This document shows positions 14,200 to 28,865 of a DNA stretch of 64,000 nucleotides, one piece after another. The notes beneath the pieces were generated by a model. The model had not been told where the DNA came from and searched no databases. It worked only from the letters and a program-made list of their open reading frames with translations. The stretch spans positions 101,511,388-101,575,387 of the forward strand of contig OY978525.1 of NCBI GenBank assembly GCA_963854835.1, read 5' to 3'. Within the stretch, counting starts at the first letter, position 1. Each line of letters begins with the position of its first letter. The position numbers were made by a program, and so were the translations under genes. The DNA is from Megamerina dolium (lineage: Eukaryota; Arthropoda; Insecta; Diptera; Megamerinidae).

Positions 14200-17100
14200 T
14201 TAAGATTTGTAGCCATTGAATAATGCAATAAAAAGAAAAAAAAAGTTTTCAAAAATATTAATTCGTTTTCATTTGGCGTCGCATTTTTCTGTGTACCAAT
14301 ATATTTGACTTGACTAAGTAGAGTATTTAGAGAAGAATATTTCTTTTCAAGGATCAGAAGGCTGAATAAAAATGTTCCAACTAACTTGAGTGCTATTTTT
14401 CATATATAATATTTATATAAATAATAAATAAATAAATAAAATAAATAAAATCACATTAAAGCACGGACATAATATTTTATATTTATTTTTCAATTATAAT
14501 TATATTTTTATTATGATAGTAATTTCAAATTGGAAGTTCTTAGAACTACAATAATTATTTGGAAGATCATTTTTCATTTTTTTCCACTTTTCATTATAAA
14601 TTGACTGAATTTTGTTGTACTTTCGTTTAATTTAGTTGGTTGCAAAATGTATTTTTTTTCGATTCCAGCAGTACTTTATTATTCTTGAAAATGTTTTATA
14701 AATGAATTAGGTGAAAATTCAACGAAAAAGAATATTTCGCATAATTTTCACTCATATTTTTTTAAAGGTGTACATAATTTTTTTCACAAAAAATAATATC
14801 TATAAAATTATTTAATCGGTGTGCTTTATGTTTTTTTTTATATTTTGCTTTTCATACTATTACCTTTCACTTTTTGTTTTTTTTTTTGCATATGCGTATG
14901 GTGATGGCAATTTGATTGGTATTCAAAATTGTTAATCCATTAAAAATTTATCAAAACTACAACTATCCAGATATGCATGTGTAGGTATATGATAATAAAT
15001 AATTTTTTCTACATTTAAAATCAATTGCTTTTATAATGTTTTCCGCATATTTGCGGCACCACTCTTTGTTACACTCATAACCCCATAATCATTATCCGTA
15101 GTATGCTAATACCATTATTAATATCTATAAATGTCATATAAATACGTCGTAGTATGTAACTATAAATCGCTTTTAATATATGCTAAGTGCAAATAATATA
15201 TTTGTAATTTTTCATAGTTTTTAAATTTGTCATTATGTAGTCATTGTCACTGTCACTGCAGCTGCAACTACGATACTATGTATAATCAAGGTATTAAAAT
15301 TAGCTTTCTTTGGCGAAAATACATTTGAACGGAAATTGATTTTAATCGAAACGCAAATTTCTAATACTCATACGCAATGCAACATTTTTATTACATGATT
15401 GTTAATCGAAATTGACTACACTATACAGTTTAATAGCTCAAGGCTGATAAATGGCGATGGTAAGAGGTGTACGAATTCATACTCCTTCCTTCATAATCAG
15501 GAAACCATTCTCTTCATGGGGTTAAGTTCATGCTTATGCAGAAAATATTGAATGGTGTATCTTTAAATATTCATTCAGTTGAAGAGTCAAAAGTCAGAAG
15601 TTGGCATTTATTACACCATATAATGTAGTAGCCATTTTACAACTACTAAATGTCAACAGAATATTTATGAGCTTTTGCACATGCGCTAGCTTACGAAGAG
15701 TAATTAGATATATAGAGAAACTTCCTAAAGCATTATTAAATACCAGTGATGGTGTTTTCATATATTTTTTGGGGGATTTTGTGGTCAATAGTGGACAATT
15801 TTGTATAATTTACTTGGAAAAATTGCATAAAAAATTGTATATAGGAAAGTAAATAAATTTTAAGCATTATCGTTGATTCTCTACAACTCAAAAAAAAAAA
15901 AATGCAATTTATATAATAATGCAATTTTTTGCGTAATCAGGACCGTATGAAAATTTGTCATCATAAGTCTGTCTACTCATATGTATATAGATATTTTCCA
16001 CATTTCAAATTATACTTATTTGTCTGGCTTGATAATAACCAACAAAATATTTTAAATGACATTTTCTTCAGCAATATTTCTATTTTTGCATAAAATTTAT
16101 TTGGCCATTCACTTTTACTGCTGCCCACTTTGAAAATATAAGAGCTTGCCGAAAACTAGTTTAGCGCGCATGCATGCATTGTGTATATGGATGGTTGTTA
16201 TCGCTCCACATATTCATTTGGATATTGTTACTATATAGTATAGTATAGTAGTATAGTACTCGTACTATTTTATATACTATAATTAGTAAAGAAAATTACT
16301 TTTATAAAAGAAATACAAATATATGTAGGTACCAACACTAGTATGTATATTAAATTGTTGCGCATTAGTAAATTAAATAACATTTAATTAATCAAATTGA
16401 AATTATGCATATATTAGAAATAAACATAGAAATATATACATACAATTGTACACACTCATATACATTAAGAGATATGATATCGCTGCTCTGGTACCACATT
16501 TCATACGTAATTGCTCAATTGTAGCATTGGAAATAGCTCTATTGCAGATTGTATGAATTTAATTGCAATTTTACAATTTATATGATTTAATAAAATTTCT
16601 TTCATTGTTGTTGTTGTTTTTATATCTGTTGTTGTTGTTATGCGTACATAATAAGTGCACTGAGTATGGGATAGTGCATGATTTTTTGATTTTGATAAAA
16701 TTGCATTAAAATGAAATGAGTGCATTTTTAGTTATGTTTTTAGGTTGAAATTTTTTAAGAAGTGAAGATAGGGAGTAAGTACGCATATTGGAAAACAAAA
16801 ATAAATGCAAATGATTTATATATTTAACCTCTGGAGCCTTACTTATAGGATGAGAATAGGAGGGAATAATACAAATCGGTCTAAAGTTTCATTTGTAGGC
16901 AGCTATGGGATAATTGCCGAATTTGTAGATGTTCTACCTTCATTTCGTAGATGAGTCCCCTAAGGGTTAGAGATTGCAGTTTTGTGAGCTCAAGGGAAAT
17001 ACTGGTGAAGAAAAAGTGATGCAAATAGGCCCGATATATCGTCCGCTATAGACGATTCTCTGACAGCTGCCCGACTATTTAGCGATTTTTAAAGAAAAGT

Positions 17101-20100
17101 ATTATAGACAACTGTATACGAATATTTTGCAAAGCTTATTTTGAAAAAAAAAGAAGCAATTAATGCAAGCCAATCTTGTATTTCACTCCCATAGAGGCAA
17201 TTTCTTCACAATTGTGGAGATATTTGTCTATTATATGGTGCTGTTACAGTCGTTTAGCAAAAGAGTTTCCTCAAGGGTTAAGGATTGAAAGTATGATCGT
17301 GCCGAAAAAGTAGTGGGGAAAATATTATTAATTAGCTTCAAGGCTAAATTGAACTCTTGGGCAGTTGTAGGGTTATTTTCAATTTTGCAACCATTTTTTT
17401 AACTTTATTATTATTTTTACGCTTCTTCATTTTTTTTACAGAATGTCACAAAATTAGGGGACGAGTTACTGAATATATGAAAATAATCTAACTATTATTA
17501 TGGAAATTATGCGCGGAATTATTACCTACCGAAATTGTAAACATTTTCGACTGATAACTGCCGATACTACAGCGCACTATAAAATAAAATTTTCTGGAAT
17601 TTTTAATACCCAAAAATATGTTGAAATTCAGTAAAGTAGGTGATATATTAAACTTTCTGTTTGATATTTAACTAATAGGCATACTTTAAGATGGCGAAAA
17701 AGGCATAATCGGCATACTGGGTCGCAGTGCATTAAATCCATATAATAATAATAATAATAATAAACCAGTGTTTGATTTCCACTTCTATCTATCTGGCATA
17801 TATGTATGATATATATTATTATTGTAATTATTACAAAATATATTTGATGTAAATAAACTCTTTAGCTCTTTTGCCACATAGTTACTCTACTCCATGAATA
17901 CCGTTATTATTTTAAATAAATAATGATGTAAAAGATGTATTTGCCATTTTATTATATTCTTTTTCAATATTAAAATCTTAAACTATTAAAAAGTCAATAA
18001 ATAGATAAATTCAATTTATATGATACTTTCAAAACAAACATTCATCTAGAAAAATACAAAAATGACCTATATACCAATAAATTGCATAGTATGAACTATT
18101 AAAATTTTATATTTTGTAAGATTTTCATCATTTTATTGTAGTGTGCATTATTGTTGTTGTAGTTGTTGTTAATGTTATGATAAAATTTTTTTTTTTGTTT
18201 TATATAAGAAAAGAAAACATTTAAGTAAATAAATGAATGCTTAGTACTAAAAAAAATATATATATATATACAATATATGAAGAGTTAGAGGGTAAATAGA
18301 GTTGCAAAATTTTATTACGAATAAATAACTATTATGGTTTTCAGTTCGAGCTCGGTTAATAGGTTAAATTACTTTCAGTACTCGATGTTTTACTAAAAAG
18401 TAGAATCTGACGCAACTATTCACTTCTATCTATTAATCGTTCAAAGGGATTCAGGAAAATTTCTCAACGTTTATATAATTTAAAAAAAAATTTGAAATGT
18501 TTATAAAAATTTAGATCGCATGCGTAGCACTAACTGGCAACACTGTATACAGGCAATAAAAAAATTAGATGAAAATGTAAAAAGAAATAAAAATTTGAAG
18601 AAAAAAAAAAACGATATTAATTATAAAGTAATTTCATGTTCTTCAATAATATTTCATAACAATAAAAAAAAAAAAAATTAAAACAATGAAAAAAAACATA
18701 CCAAAAAAAAAAAAAAGTAAACCCAAGCAGAAGTGAACAGAAATTTGCAAATATTCAACACTAATAAAATAATGTTGTATATTTTATGAAAATAGCATAC
18801 ACATACATACATAATATACCATTAAATAAAAGCATACTATTTAGATCGATGCGCGTGCGCATGGCTACCTGAAAAGTAAGAGTACAAAAATTGCGTTTCT
18901 TTGCTTTATTGCTTGGTTTTTCTGTATTGTTTTTTTTTTTTGAGAAAATGAAAAAATTTAATTATTAACTCAACGCACAATGAAAGCATTAAATGATTTT
19001 ATTTTCTTTGTATTTAATGGCCTCACACTCAGCTGAGCACACACCAGAGAGACACTGAGCAGCAATTTTAACGAGTTGAGGAAAATGCCCGTTAGAATGA
19101 AATAAAATAAAATATTGCATAAATATTGCATATTTTATTTATGATCTTATTATTGCAGTTTTATTAATTTAACTTTGTTAGCTTTCATAAAAATATCAAA
19201 TTTGAACTTTATCATAGACTTTTCTCCAGATATTTGGAAATGAATCAGCTGAGATTGTGTTTTTTATTTGTTGCTTGCTTGTTCATTTGAATTTTAACTA
19301 CGTGCATAACGTAAAAAAAATATTATTTAACTGTGTTGGAAAGTAAAATTTGTTATACGATATTTTACCCAAAAGCAATTTGTAGCAATTTTGTATATTA
19401 TGCTGTTGGATTACATAGAAACTTCCCCAACGAGAGAGAAAAATATTGCCAAAAAAAAAAAAACATATTTTCAAACATATGATCAATTATTGAATATGTA
19501 TTATTAACGCATGCTTGCATACAATTTTATTGTTACTTTTACTTCAACCATCATCTTAACACTCGTCTACAAAACAAGCAATTATTGAATTTATTATTGG
19601 TAGAGGTGTTGTTTTCTTTCTTTGACTCGCTTATGACAATATATGAATATTTCCAGAGGTTTGTGCTTTTATTTGATTGCTGGAAAAGTCAACTGTATTA
19701 TGACACTCTAAAATATACACACATGCGCCCGTCAATCTTATTAAGAGGATAAACCATGAAAATCGTCTCAAGTGCAATTCGATTTTGTCATATTCACATG
19801 AATGGTGAAATTTTGCACTAGTTCAAAATATGGACACTGTTGATAATAAACATAATCGTCTAACTGACATGTCCACACATAATAAGCAAAAAGACTAACC
19901 TCGAAATTTTCAAATAACACACTCAATATTAGATCTGGTAGATAAAGAGACATTAGATATAGAGAATTTTGTCAAATATACATTGTAGTAACAGCTCAAT
20001 GCTTAATTTTGTTTGGTTTTTTGTTTAGTTACACATTAATATGCATGCAATCATCTACAAATGGAATTCTAGCGTAACTAGTAAGTTACTCGTTACTCGT

Positions 20101-21380
20101 ATACTCGTTCATAGGTGTACCTAAATGTCTTTGGTACATATGTGAATGTTAATAATTATAAATAAATTTACCATAATTGTATTTATTTATAAAAATAGCG
20201 TGAGAACTTTTTCATAAGAATATACTTGTAGATACTATGTATCTAATAATTGTATGTATTTGAAATATACTTATATCTTGCTTGATTATGTGGGCATGCA
20301 ACAAAACCAAAGGTGCAAAAGCGTGAAACTTAATATTGTATTGTTTTTATATCGATGTATAAGTATATGTTGGCATTATTTGTTGAATTCTAAATTTTTA
20401 TATTGTGTCTCTCTTTATTAGATACTTTACGATTAGTTAAGTGCTAAATTAATTCTAGTTTGCTTGTTGATGAGAGAACAAAAAATCGAAAGAAAAAAAA
20501 AAACCAATCGCAATTGATTAAGTACTACTTCACACAACAATAAAATGGTAAATAAAATACATACATAAATTTACTCCCATTTGTTAGTATCTATAAAGTA
20601 GGTAGTTATATACCTACATTATACAAATAAGCATAGAATGGCATTAAAAAAAAGGTAAGTAAATAAATACAATAGAAATAAATATAAATAAATTATAGAA
20701 ATCATGAAATGAGAAATAAAATTAACTTGGAATTATTTGTGTCCCTGACTTAGCTAAGACTTCTTTGTGATATTAATCATTAAGTAGTAGTAGTAGTAGT
20801 AGTATTGTAATTCTTAACTACAACAACTTGTAAAATAGATACATCAATATGTACATATTAGAGAGTTGACAAATTATTCTATGCCATACATTTATTTTAT
20901 TTTATTATTGAGTAGTTGTTTTTTTTTCCCTCCCCCCTCTGCTTTCAATAATTTTTATTCGCTAATACTCTATTGTTATTAAATGCTATTGGCCATTTGT
21001 AATTATTAAATTATTGTAATTGTCTTTCGCATAGTCAATTATTACTGCAATTATTATAGTCATACTCATTTTGTTGTTCTTACTGTTATTGTTGTTGTTG
21101 TTATTTGTTATATTTTTTTATTACAGATTGTGAATAACAAAGGTATTTTATTGAATTTTACTTACAACAGAAATTTAATTATTATCTATTCATTTAAACG
21201 GGAAAACTTAATGATTTTAATTAATTAATTATGCTCTCGTTATTAGTAGTTCATAAGTGTTGATGATAATAATGTTATTTAATAATAATAGTTTCATATG
21301 AACTTATATTTCATCAAAAATACATTGAGAAACAAAAAAAAAAAAACAAATTGAACACTACTGGCTAGAATGTACATTGA
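14200..21380. other. Gene-poor AT-rich DNA
   Basis: No gene, RNA gene or intact mobile element is recognised in these 7 kb. Simple repeats include (TAAA)n near 14,425, (TAA)n near 17,745-17,762, (GTT)n near 16,605 and 18,155, and (AGT)n near 20,785-20,802. The patch 16,840-17,360 is less AT-rich and contains two loosely similar phrases (CCCCTAAGGGTTAGAGATTG and CCTCAAGGGTTAAGGATTG) about 300 bp apart, possibly an old repeat. Confidence 0.5.
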
Positions 21381-21385
21381 ATTTC

Positions 21386-22378
21386 TACAAGAGGTGTCAT
21401 TTTAAATTTTCCATAATTTTCCATCGATTCGTAAGGTTCATATTGTTTTGGCCATCATTAAGCGCCTTGTGGCACAGCTATAGTGAAATTAATCGATCAA
21501 TTTGAACGTCTTGGACAAGTTAGTGATGTAAGGACTCCAACTCGTACCCGTTCGGCTAGGTGATCTGAAAATATCGCAGCTGTAACTGAGAGTCTGACTG
21601 AAAACTCAGGTTTGTCCATTTCGAAACGATCACAGGAATTCGGCCTATACAAAGCGACTTTGCACCATATTTTGAATAAAGTTCATGACCCACATGATTA
21701 TAAGGTGTAGTTGGCACAAGAATTGAAGCCTTTAGAGCATGGATAACGCTGTATATTCGCTGATTGGAGACTGGAAATGCATGAAGAAGGTCATGATTTC
21801 TTAAACAAATTTATTCCGAGTGATGAGGCTAATTTTCATCTGCCTGGGTATGTAAATAATTAAAACTGTAGCATCTGGGGCTTCGAAAACCTAAGAGAGA
21901 TGATTGCACAACTTCTCCATCCATGAATTTGGTGCGGTTTTTGTAGAGGCGGTGTTATTGGGCCATATTTTTTTAAAATGATGATAGTGCGACCATTTTA
22001 ATTGAATGAATTGAGTTATCGAACTATGTCGGCTGACTTATTTTGTCCTGAAAAAATGATGCTGAGGAAGTGGACGACGCTTATTTTCAGCAGGACCGCA
22101 TCATAATCCATACAACTAGTGAAACAATGGCTCTATTGTCGCAATGGAGACTTTGTGTGGCCGCGAGATCGTGCGATTTAATATCATTAGACTTTCTCTT
22201 TGGGCCTACGTTAAAAATATAGTCTACACAAATGCTCCAGCAAATATTGAAGCACTCAAAGACAATATGTGAGCTGTCATTTGTGAGGTACAGTCGCAAT
22301 TATGAGAAATTGAGATTAAAATATTTCATTAAAAGAATGACAATTTTTTTTTTTTTAAATTCAAAATGACACCTTTCG
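21386..22378 (+). mobile_element. Decayed rosa-like (DD41D) Tc1/mariner transposon
   Basis: The ends carry inverted repeats: AGGTGTCATTTTAAATTT from 21,392 and the near reverse complement AAATTCAAAATGACACCT ending at 22,374. Between them is a transposase read in shifting frames: KLIDQFERLGQVSD, SENIAAVTESL, SGLSISKRSQEFGL, then the first catalytic block SDEANFHL, GGVIGPYFF, the second block YFQQD followed by ETMALL, and SCDLISLDF. At least four in-frame stops and several frameshifts interrupt it. The order and motifs match rosa-type transposases as I know them. It is a different subfamily from the 10.75-kb copy, judging by the ends. Confidence 0.8.
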
Positions 22379-22379
22379 T

Positions 22380-24655
22380 TGAAAGACGCGGTACGACATA
22401 CGGAGATGGTGAACTCTATAGATATATGTATATCAAATGTAAAATAATTAAGAGCGGAAACCAAAAAAAGGATTTTTAGAGAGTAAAGTTTTCAACTTCA
22501 GTTATTTTTTTTTTTTTTGAGGAATATCAATTTATTTTTGTTGAAAATATTATTATAAATTTCGATCAATTTTATATGCACAGAACATAAAAATCTAAGG
22601 TTGCGCTTGTCTGTTACCGCTATTCGACTCTCAGTGAATTTGACAGAATCAGCTGTTCGCATGACGTAATAGTAGTCCTATTGTAATTTTCTCTTGTAGA
22701 TGAACTACTATTATGTCACAACTAGAAAAATCTTCTCTGTTTGGCGCAATTTTCTTTTCTAACAATCTTGTTTTATACGCACCTTGTATTCACGATATCT
22801 TTTTTTCGCAGATAGATCAAACAATATAATAATTACAGAATATTTTCTATTTTCTAAAGCATTGCTGAATAAATAATTTTTTTTTTAATTTCTACACAAG
22901 AAATCTTAAGTAGGCAATTTCTATGATGCACTCCTTGGAGTCAACAAAATATATGATTAATTTTGGTAAATGCACTGCCTTGATGAAGGGCTTTAATATT
23001 ATAATTAAAGAATATTCTTGATATTAAGGCATAGTGAAAAAAGGTGTTTAATTGCTGGATTTTACATTGCGCTGATGAAAACTCTTGACGATTGATGAAA
23101 TGAAATGTACAGGTTAAGGGGGTTTGCAGTGCTTCAACAAATATTTAAAAAATAATATAACATCAGTCGACTATTTTAAGTTTCCACAAACCCAATGAAA
23201 TGCATTCACGTTGGAATTACTTTGCAGCAAATGTTTGTTAGTTTCTTAGGAAGAAATCAAAATATGAAAATCGTTGTCTTAAAGCAAAGATGTCCAACAA
23301 AAAAGAATCATTTCGCAAAAGCCTTAACAGTAAAAAGGAAAAACATTTTTTCACAAGAAAGCTTATAGATTTTGTAATTTCAAATACAAAATGAGCAATT
23401 GCGCATTATTAATATTACAATTATATATTAAATATATATATAGAGTACATAAACCTAAATATGAAATAATAATAATGCTGAAATTAACATATAAATATTT
23501 CCGCCAAATTACAAAATACAATGTGACAAAATTCGTGTGCATTAATGCAGTGTAATAAAATATAGAGTATATAAATTGGTTAAATTAAACAATATGTTAA
23601 TATTACACAAAATTTATATATATTTTTGGGATATATGTAGGTTAACTAGTAGGTTAACAAATATTATTGCAAAGATTTTGAATAATTTGTGATACTTTTG
23701 AGGATTGTTTTATTTTATGTAAGCATATGTAAACATACTTGTGTAATGCCTTTGTGTTTTTTAACCATCATTTATAATCAATAGTATAAAGTCTTTTAGC
23801 AATTTGTAATGTGTGTGTAGCATCGAAATTGCAATGTATTTTTAAAATAAAAATTTCATAAAAATTGTATGTGTTTTCTTTTAATTACCTAACTAATTAC
23901 GATATATCTATACTTACGTGTTTATTGAAAATCAATTACATATTAACTAGCTATAAGAGTGTACGAGTATATAGGATTTTGTGTAACTATTGTGAATTTC
24001 TTGGATAATAAATGCATTATTACTTATCTGAATTGTATGTGAATATAAATAGTAAGAAGAAAATTTACTCAATTGAAACATTTAAATATCTATATAATAA
24101 CAGAGTGAAAAAAAGAAACAATGATTAGCTATGTAACCGATGGTACGACCAAATAAAATGTACCAACCTAAATAAATTGAGAAAACAATGTTTAAAAATC
24201 AATTAGTCATTATTTTAAGCGTCTAATTTGCTATTTTCTTGTTGGCAAGTGTTGACAGCAATATATCGATCAACTAATAAAATCTTTCAAATAACCACGT
24301 AAAGCTTTTTATGAAAAAAAAGAGCATATGAATGATGAAAAGCATTTATAAAGTCTTTGACGATTTGTCACTTTTTGAACGGCCTTTAATCTCATCGTTG
24401 ATAAAGTAAAGAAGATCGATAATTGTTTCTTAACTCCCAAAGAGTTAGCTTATGAACGCAATATCTCCTCATACGTGCTATAAAATCTCAAAAATTTTAT
24501 CCAGTATATATGACTTCAGACTCAAAAGTTCCCCAAGGAGAGCCTATTCCAAGAGATATGTTAAAATAATAAATTGAATAAATTTATTTGCAACATTATC
24601 TTTGTATCAATGCTTGCTTTTCAATAGACTCTAATGGTAAAGGTTTTTTTAATAA
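22380..24655. other. AT-rich non-coding DNA
   Basis: No gene, RNA gene or mobile element is recognised. Short reading frames have no domain-like composition. Confidence 0.5.
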
Positions 24656-24659
24656 TATA

Positions 24660-25904
24660 TCAGGTGTAGTAAAAAGTAATCCATTATTTTTCCAATAGAT
24701 GGCTTTATTAATCAGTATCTTGCGTTGTATAAGTGCGATCGGATTACACTAGATGGCGTTAGAAAGATAGGATTTCGTACTAAATAAACCTTTCAGGCAA
24801 TTTTGTAATGGCTTGATTCAGTATTGTTTGAGCACGCGTCGAAGATGGATACCAGTAAAGAGAAAATACGCCATATTTTACAGTTTTTCTTAGATAAAGG
24901 CGAAAACGCAAGTCAAACGGCTGTAAATGTGAATAGTGTTTATGGTTTTGATACTGTAACAGCCAAACACGTGCAATTTTGCTTTCCTCGATTCCGTTCC
25001 GGTAATTTTGATGTCAAAGGTGCACCACGCTCTGGAAGGCCAATTGTCGAAAATATCGATAAAACAATGGAAATCGTAGAGTCTGACCGTCATGTAAGCA
25101 CTGTTTCTATTGCCCAGGAGCTAAACATTGCACAAAAATCCATTTGGAACCATTTAAATAAGGCTGGATACAAAAAAAAGCTCGATGTATGGGGGCGCCA
25201 CACGAGTTAACGCAAAAAAACCTCATGGAACGAATTTCCATCTGCGTATCGCTGCTGAATCGCAATAAAATCGATCCATTTCTGAAGCGGATGGTTATTG
25301 GTGATGAAAAGTGGGTCACTTGCGACAACGTCAAGCGAAAACGGTCGTGGTCGAATCGCGGTGAGCCGGCGAAAACGGTGGCAAAGTCAGGATTAACGGT
25401 CAGGAAGGTTTTGCTATGTGTTTGGTGGGATTGGCGAGAATCAGAGAATGTGAGGTATTGTCAACAATTGGACCGTCTGAAGGAAGCAATCGTCCAGAAG
25501 TGGTCAGCTTTCGCCAATAGGAGAGCAATTGTGTTCCATCAGTACAACGCCAGGTAACATACATCGATAGTGACTCGCCAGAAGCTTAGTTGGGAGGTTC
25601 TTATGCATCAACTTTATAGTCCGGACCTTGCACCAAGTGATTACTACCTATTCCTGCCTATGGCGAATGATTTTCCTGGTGAAAAATTCGCCTCAAGAGA
25701 TGCTTCTGAAAATCGACTGTCCCAGTTTTTTGCCAATAAGGACGAGGGTTTCTATGAGAATGGAATTATGAAATTACCTTCAAAATGGCAACAAGTTATC
25801 GAACAAAACGATGCATATTTGATCTAAATCGAATCATTCTAACTATGCTAAATAAAACCTTAAATTTAATGCAAAAATAATGGATTTCTTTTTACTAGAC
25901 CTTA
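24660..25904 (+). mobile_element. mariner (DD34D) element with inverted terminal repeats
   Basis: TCAGGTGTAGTAAAAAGTAA at 24,660 and its near inverted copy ending at 25,904 (rev. comp. TAAGGTCTAGTAAAAAGAAA) form terminal repeats of about 27-30 bp. They are flanked by TA at 24,658-24,659 and 25,905-25,906. The length (1245 bp) is normal for mariner, allowing for a small internal deletion. The transposase remnant is listed separately. Confidence 0.9.
24845..25827 (+). pseudogene. mariner transposase, inactive
   Basis: The DNA-binding part (MDTSKEKIRHILQFFLDKGE, then SGRPIVEN) reads in one frame to about 25,183, where an extra base shifts the frame. The first catalytic Asp is present in VIGDEKWVTCDN near 25,295. 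A short deletion removes residues between WWDW and CQQLDRL near 25,440. The second catalytic Asp of the FHQDNARPH motif is Tyr (FHQYNAR) and is followed at once by a TAA stop near 25,555. The third Asp is intact in YSPDLAPSDYY near 25,630, and the C-terminus runs to a TAA at 25,827. It resembles mariners of the irritans/mellifera type. The combined frameshift, deletion, stop and lost Asp exclude activity. Confidence 0.9.
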
Positions 25905-25906
25905 TA

Positions 25907-27282
25907 TATTTAGTATTTTATGTGCATGTATATTTCAAGGAAAATCACTTTTTTAATCATTAAATACATATCTTTCGAACATGCAAAGTTTTTGTTTGTT
26001 TGAGTCTTGTTTTTTTGTTTTTGTTGTTTTTTGTTCAATCTTTATAATTACTTAATCTTACAAAGTAACATTAAAAAAATATGTATGTACTCTTAACTTG
26101 TTTGCTAAATGAATTGCACAAAATTACCATATCTCATACGAACACACGAGTTCGACATTTGAACCAATTTATTGATGGCTTTTATTTAACTATGTATAAT
26201 AAGGGGCGGTATGAGGTGTAACAATAATAACACGACAAAATTGTAAATTGACAAATATAATGCGATCAAATGAATGCATTACGATAAATGTGTAACCGCG
26301 AATGATGAAATCAAAGCAAATTACATAAGGATATATATTGGAGAGAGATAAGGGATTTAAAATAAATGTAATAAAGTGAATTATGTAAGAGAATAATAAT
26401 TTGAAAACAAAAAATAAATTTTTAAAATATTTTTAAATATTTTTGGTCACATTGCAAAGCTGAAATTTATATTAAAAAACATGTAAAAAAATAAAAAATA
26501 CAGTTCTTAAAATATACAATTAGCATGAGTACGTGCTAAGCACAAATCTCAACCACAACAGCAATTTATTAATGAATATATATATGGCATGGATCTTATC
26601 ACATGTATACATAAATCTAAACCTCACGTATTATTTAAGAAAATTTCATTTAATTGACACTTAAATTGATAAATTAACTAAGGTAATTATGTACAAGTGT
26701 ATAATATTCGTGTCGATTTGTATATATCATATATGATGGTAGTATGTATGTATGTATATATTGTAGTTTTGAAATTGTCCATCTGGTAAGTCCAGTTCAA
26801 ATCGTGCAAATGTCTTGGAAAATGATTTGTTTTTTTACGTGTCTGATATCTTCTATTATATCAAGTTTATTTCTAATTGCAATTCTTTAGAGATATGCGC
26901 GTACATAGATTTATGGTAAAAGTGGTTTATTGATACATGTTATTTTTATTTAGCTTGATTTTACCTACTATTGTCTAAGAAGATCATCTATTATATATAG
27001 TACATACAACTGTAGCTGTATACATACTGTACATGCTTATGTTCGAAAGTGATTAGAACAGAATTGCTTCTTATGTACAATTGGTTTAGTAGAACAAAAA
27101 ATTAACAATGGTTTAATGTATAGAAAATTAGAAATTGCTTGTATTGGGCACGAATGTAATTAAATTTGCATATTTATTGTTAATATTGGATCTTTCTATA
27201 TTTTTAATGGTTATACATACTATATTGTATATCACAAAAATAATAAAAAGTTAAGATTGATTTTTATTTAATTAGATTGAGA
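25907..27282. other. AT-rich non-coding DNA
   Basis: No gene is recognised. It includes a (GTAT)n run near 26,740-26,757. Confidence 0.5.
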
Positions 27283-27526
27283 CAGAGAACTTTTAATACC
27301 AGAGAAGTTCTACTTTGGCGTTTGAACTTATTTCTGATTATAATATCAGGGTCACTTAACAGAGTTGCAGTATACAGAGATTATGAAGAGAGCGCAATGC
27401 CATCACCAGAAGAGCAAATGCTGTAAATTAATATAGCTAATTAACATATATTGAAATAAGATCACATAATAGTAAATATTCTTATGAATGAAAAAGTAGG
27501 ACTTCTCTGGTATTAAAAGTTCTCTG
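27283..27526. mobile_element. 244-bp MITE-like element with ~31-bp terminal inverted repeats
   Basis: The left end CAGAGAACTTTTAATACCAG continuing to 27,313 is matched by its reverse complement at 27,496-27,526 with one mismatch. The interior has no reading frame. The CAGAG start suggests a hAT-type origin, but the flanking 8-mers match poorly, so no target duplication can be claimed. Confidence 0.75.
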
Positions 27527-27779
27527 GCTTGTTTGTAAAAGGATGCATTCTTCGAAATGGCAACTCAATGGTGAGGGCAATTCTATAGATTTTAAAAATT
27601 TGCAATTAATAAAGGCAACTATAATATTTATTTAGATAGTTTTTGTACAAAGTGCTGCAGGGAATAAATTTTTGTATGATTTAGTCCTTTTTCGAATATG
27701 TCTTTTAATTGCTAGATATGATGGTGATTATCAAGTTTAAGCTTGATTTCTTTATATTTTCCTTCATTTAAAGTGAAAA

Positions 27780-28865
27780 CATACATTCAGCAACAGACTT
27801 TCGTTTGAGAGCAATGCATGGCTTTTATTCAAATATACCTACTTTCAAATGATGATTTTATACTTTCGTGTGTAAAATGTGAAAAACGAGTTCAAAACAA
27901 TTGCGTCCATTTTCGAAATATATCTGTTCTATGATCAGAGTAACTTTATAATTAAAGTTTTAGTTCGATAACTTTATACATTCGCGAGTAAAATGTGAAA
28001 AATATATTCAAAAACGTACTTTTGTATGGGAGGTAGACGTGGTTTTCAGTCAATTATGTCCATTTTTGAAATATATATGTTTTATGATCAGAGTAACTTT
28101 ATAATTAAAGTTTTAGTTCGATAACTTTATACATTCGTGAATAAAATGTGAAAAATATATTCAAAAACGTACTTTTGTATGGGAGGTAGGTGTGGTTTTC
28201 TTTCAATTCCACTCATTTTTAAATATATCTATTCTGTGATTAGAGTAACTTTATGTGATGAGTTTTAGTTTGTTAGCTTGATATTTTCGTTAGTGAACTC
28301 TGGAAAGCATCGTTAAAAACATACTTTTGTATGGTTCGTAGGCGTGGTTTTCATTTAATTACACTCATTTTCAAATAAATATATTCTTTGAACAGAATAA
28401 CTTTATGGGCCAAGTTTTACTTTGATAGCTTGATATTTTCGTTAGTAAAGTGTGAAAAGCATTGTCAAAAACATATTTTTGTATGGAAAGTAGGCATGGT
28501 TTCCATCCAATTACACTCATTTTCAAATATGTCTATTCTATAATCAGAATAACTTTATGTGCTAAGTTTGAGTTTGCTAGCTCGATATTTTCATTAATAA
28601 AGTGCGAAAAACATAGTCACGACCACACTTTTACATGGAACGTAAGTATAGTTTTCATCCGATTTTACTAATTTTTAAGTATATTTATGCAGTACTTAAA
28701 AAAACTTTTTATAATAAGTTTCACTTCGTTAGCTTTATATTTTCGTGCGTAAAGTATGAAAAACACACACATTCAAGACGATGCGTTTGTATGGGAGGTA
28801 TGTGCGATTTTGGTTCGATTTGGCTCGTTTACGAAGTCATCTATTCGCTGGCAAAGATGATCTGA
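27780..28865. repeat. Tandem array, 152-153 bp period, about 6.5 copies
   Basis: The anchor TAACTTTAT recurs at 27,941, 28,094, 28,246, 28,398 and 28,550, with a decayed copy near 28,702. Each unit also carries an AGTAAA-type phrase then GTGAAAA, a CTTTTGTATGG phrase and a GGCGTGGTTTTCAT phrase. Copies 1 and 2 are nearly identical; later ones diverge progressively. The period is not a multiple of three in most units, and apparent reading frames at 28,462-28,865 are by-products. A non-tandem tail follows (next entry). Confidence 0.85.

Noticed and set aside
28462..28865. Two overlapping frames of about 70 codons with similar peptide text
   Set aside because: They lie in the 152-bp tandem array. 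The period is not divisible by three and the similarity is at DNA level, so these are not genes.
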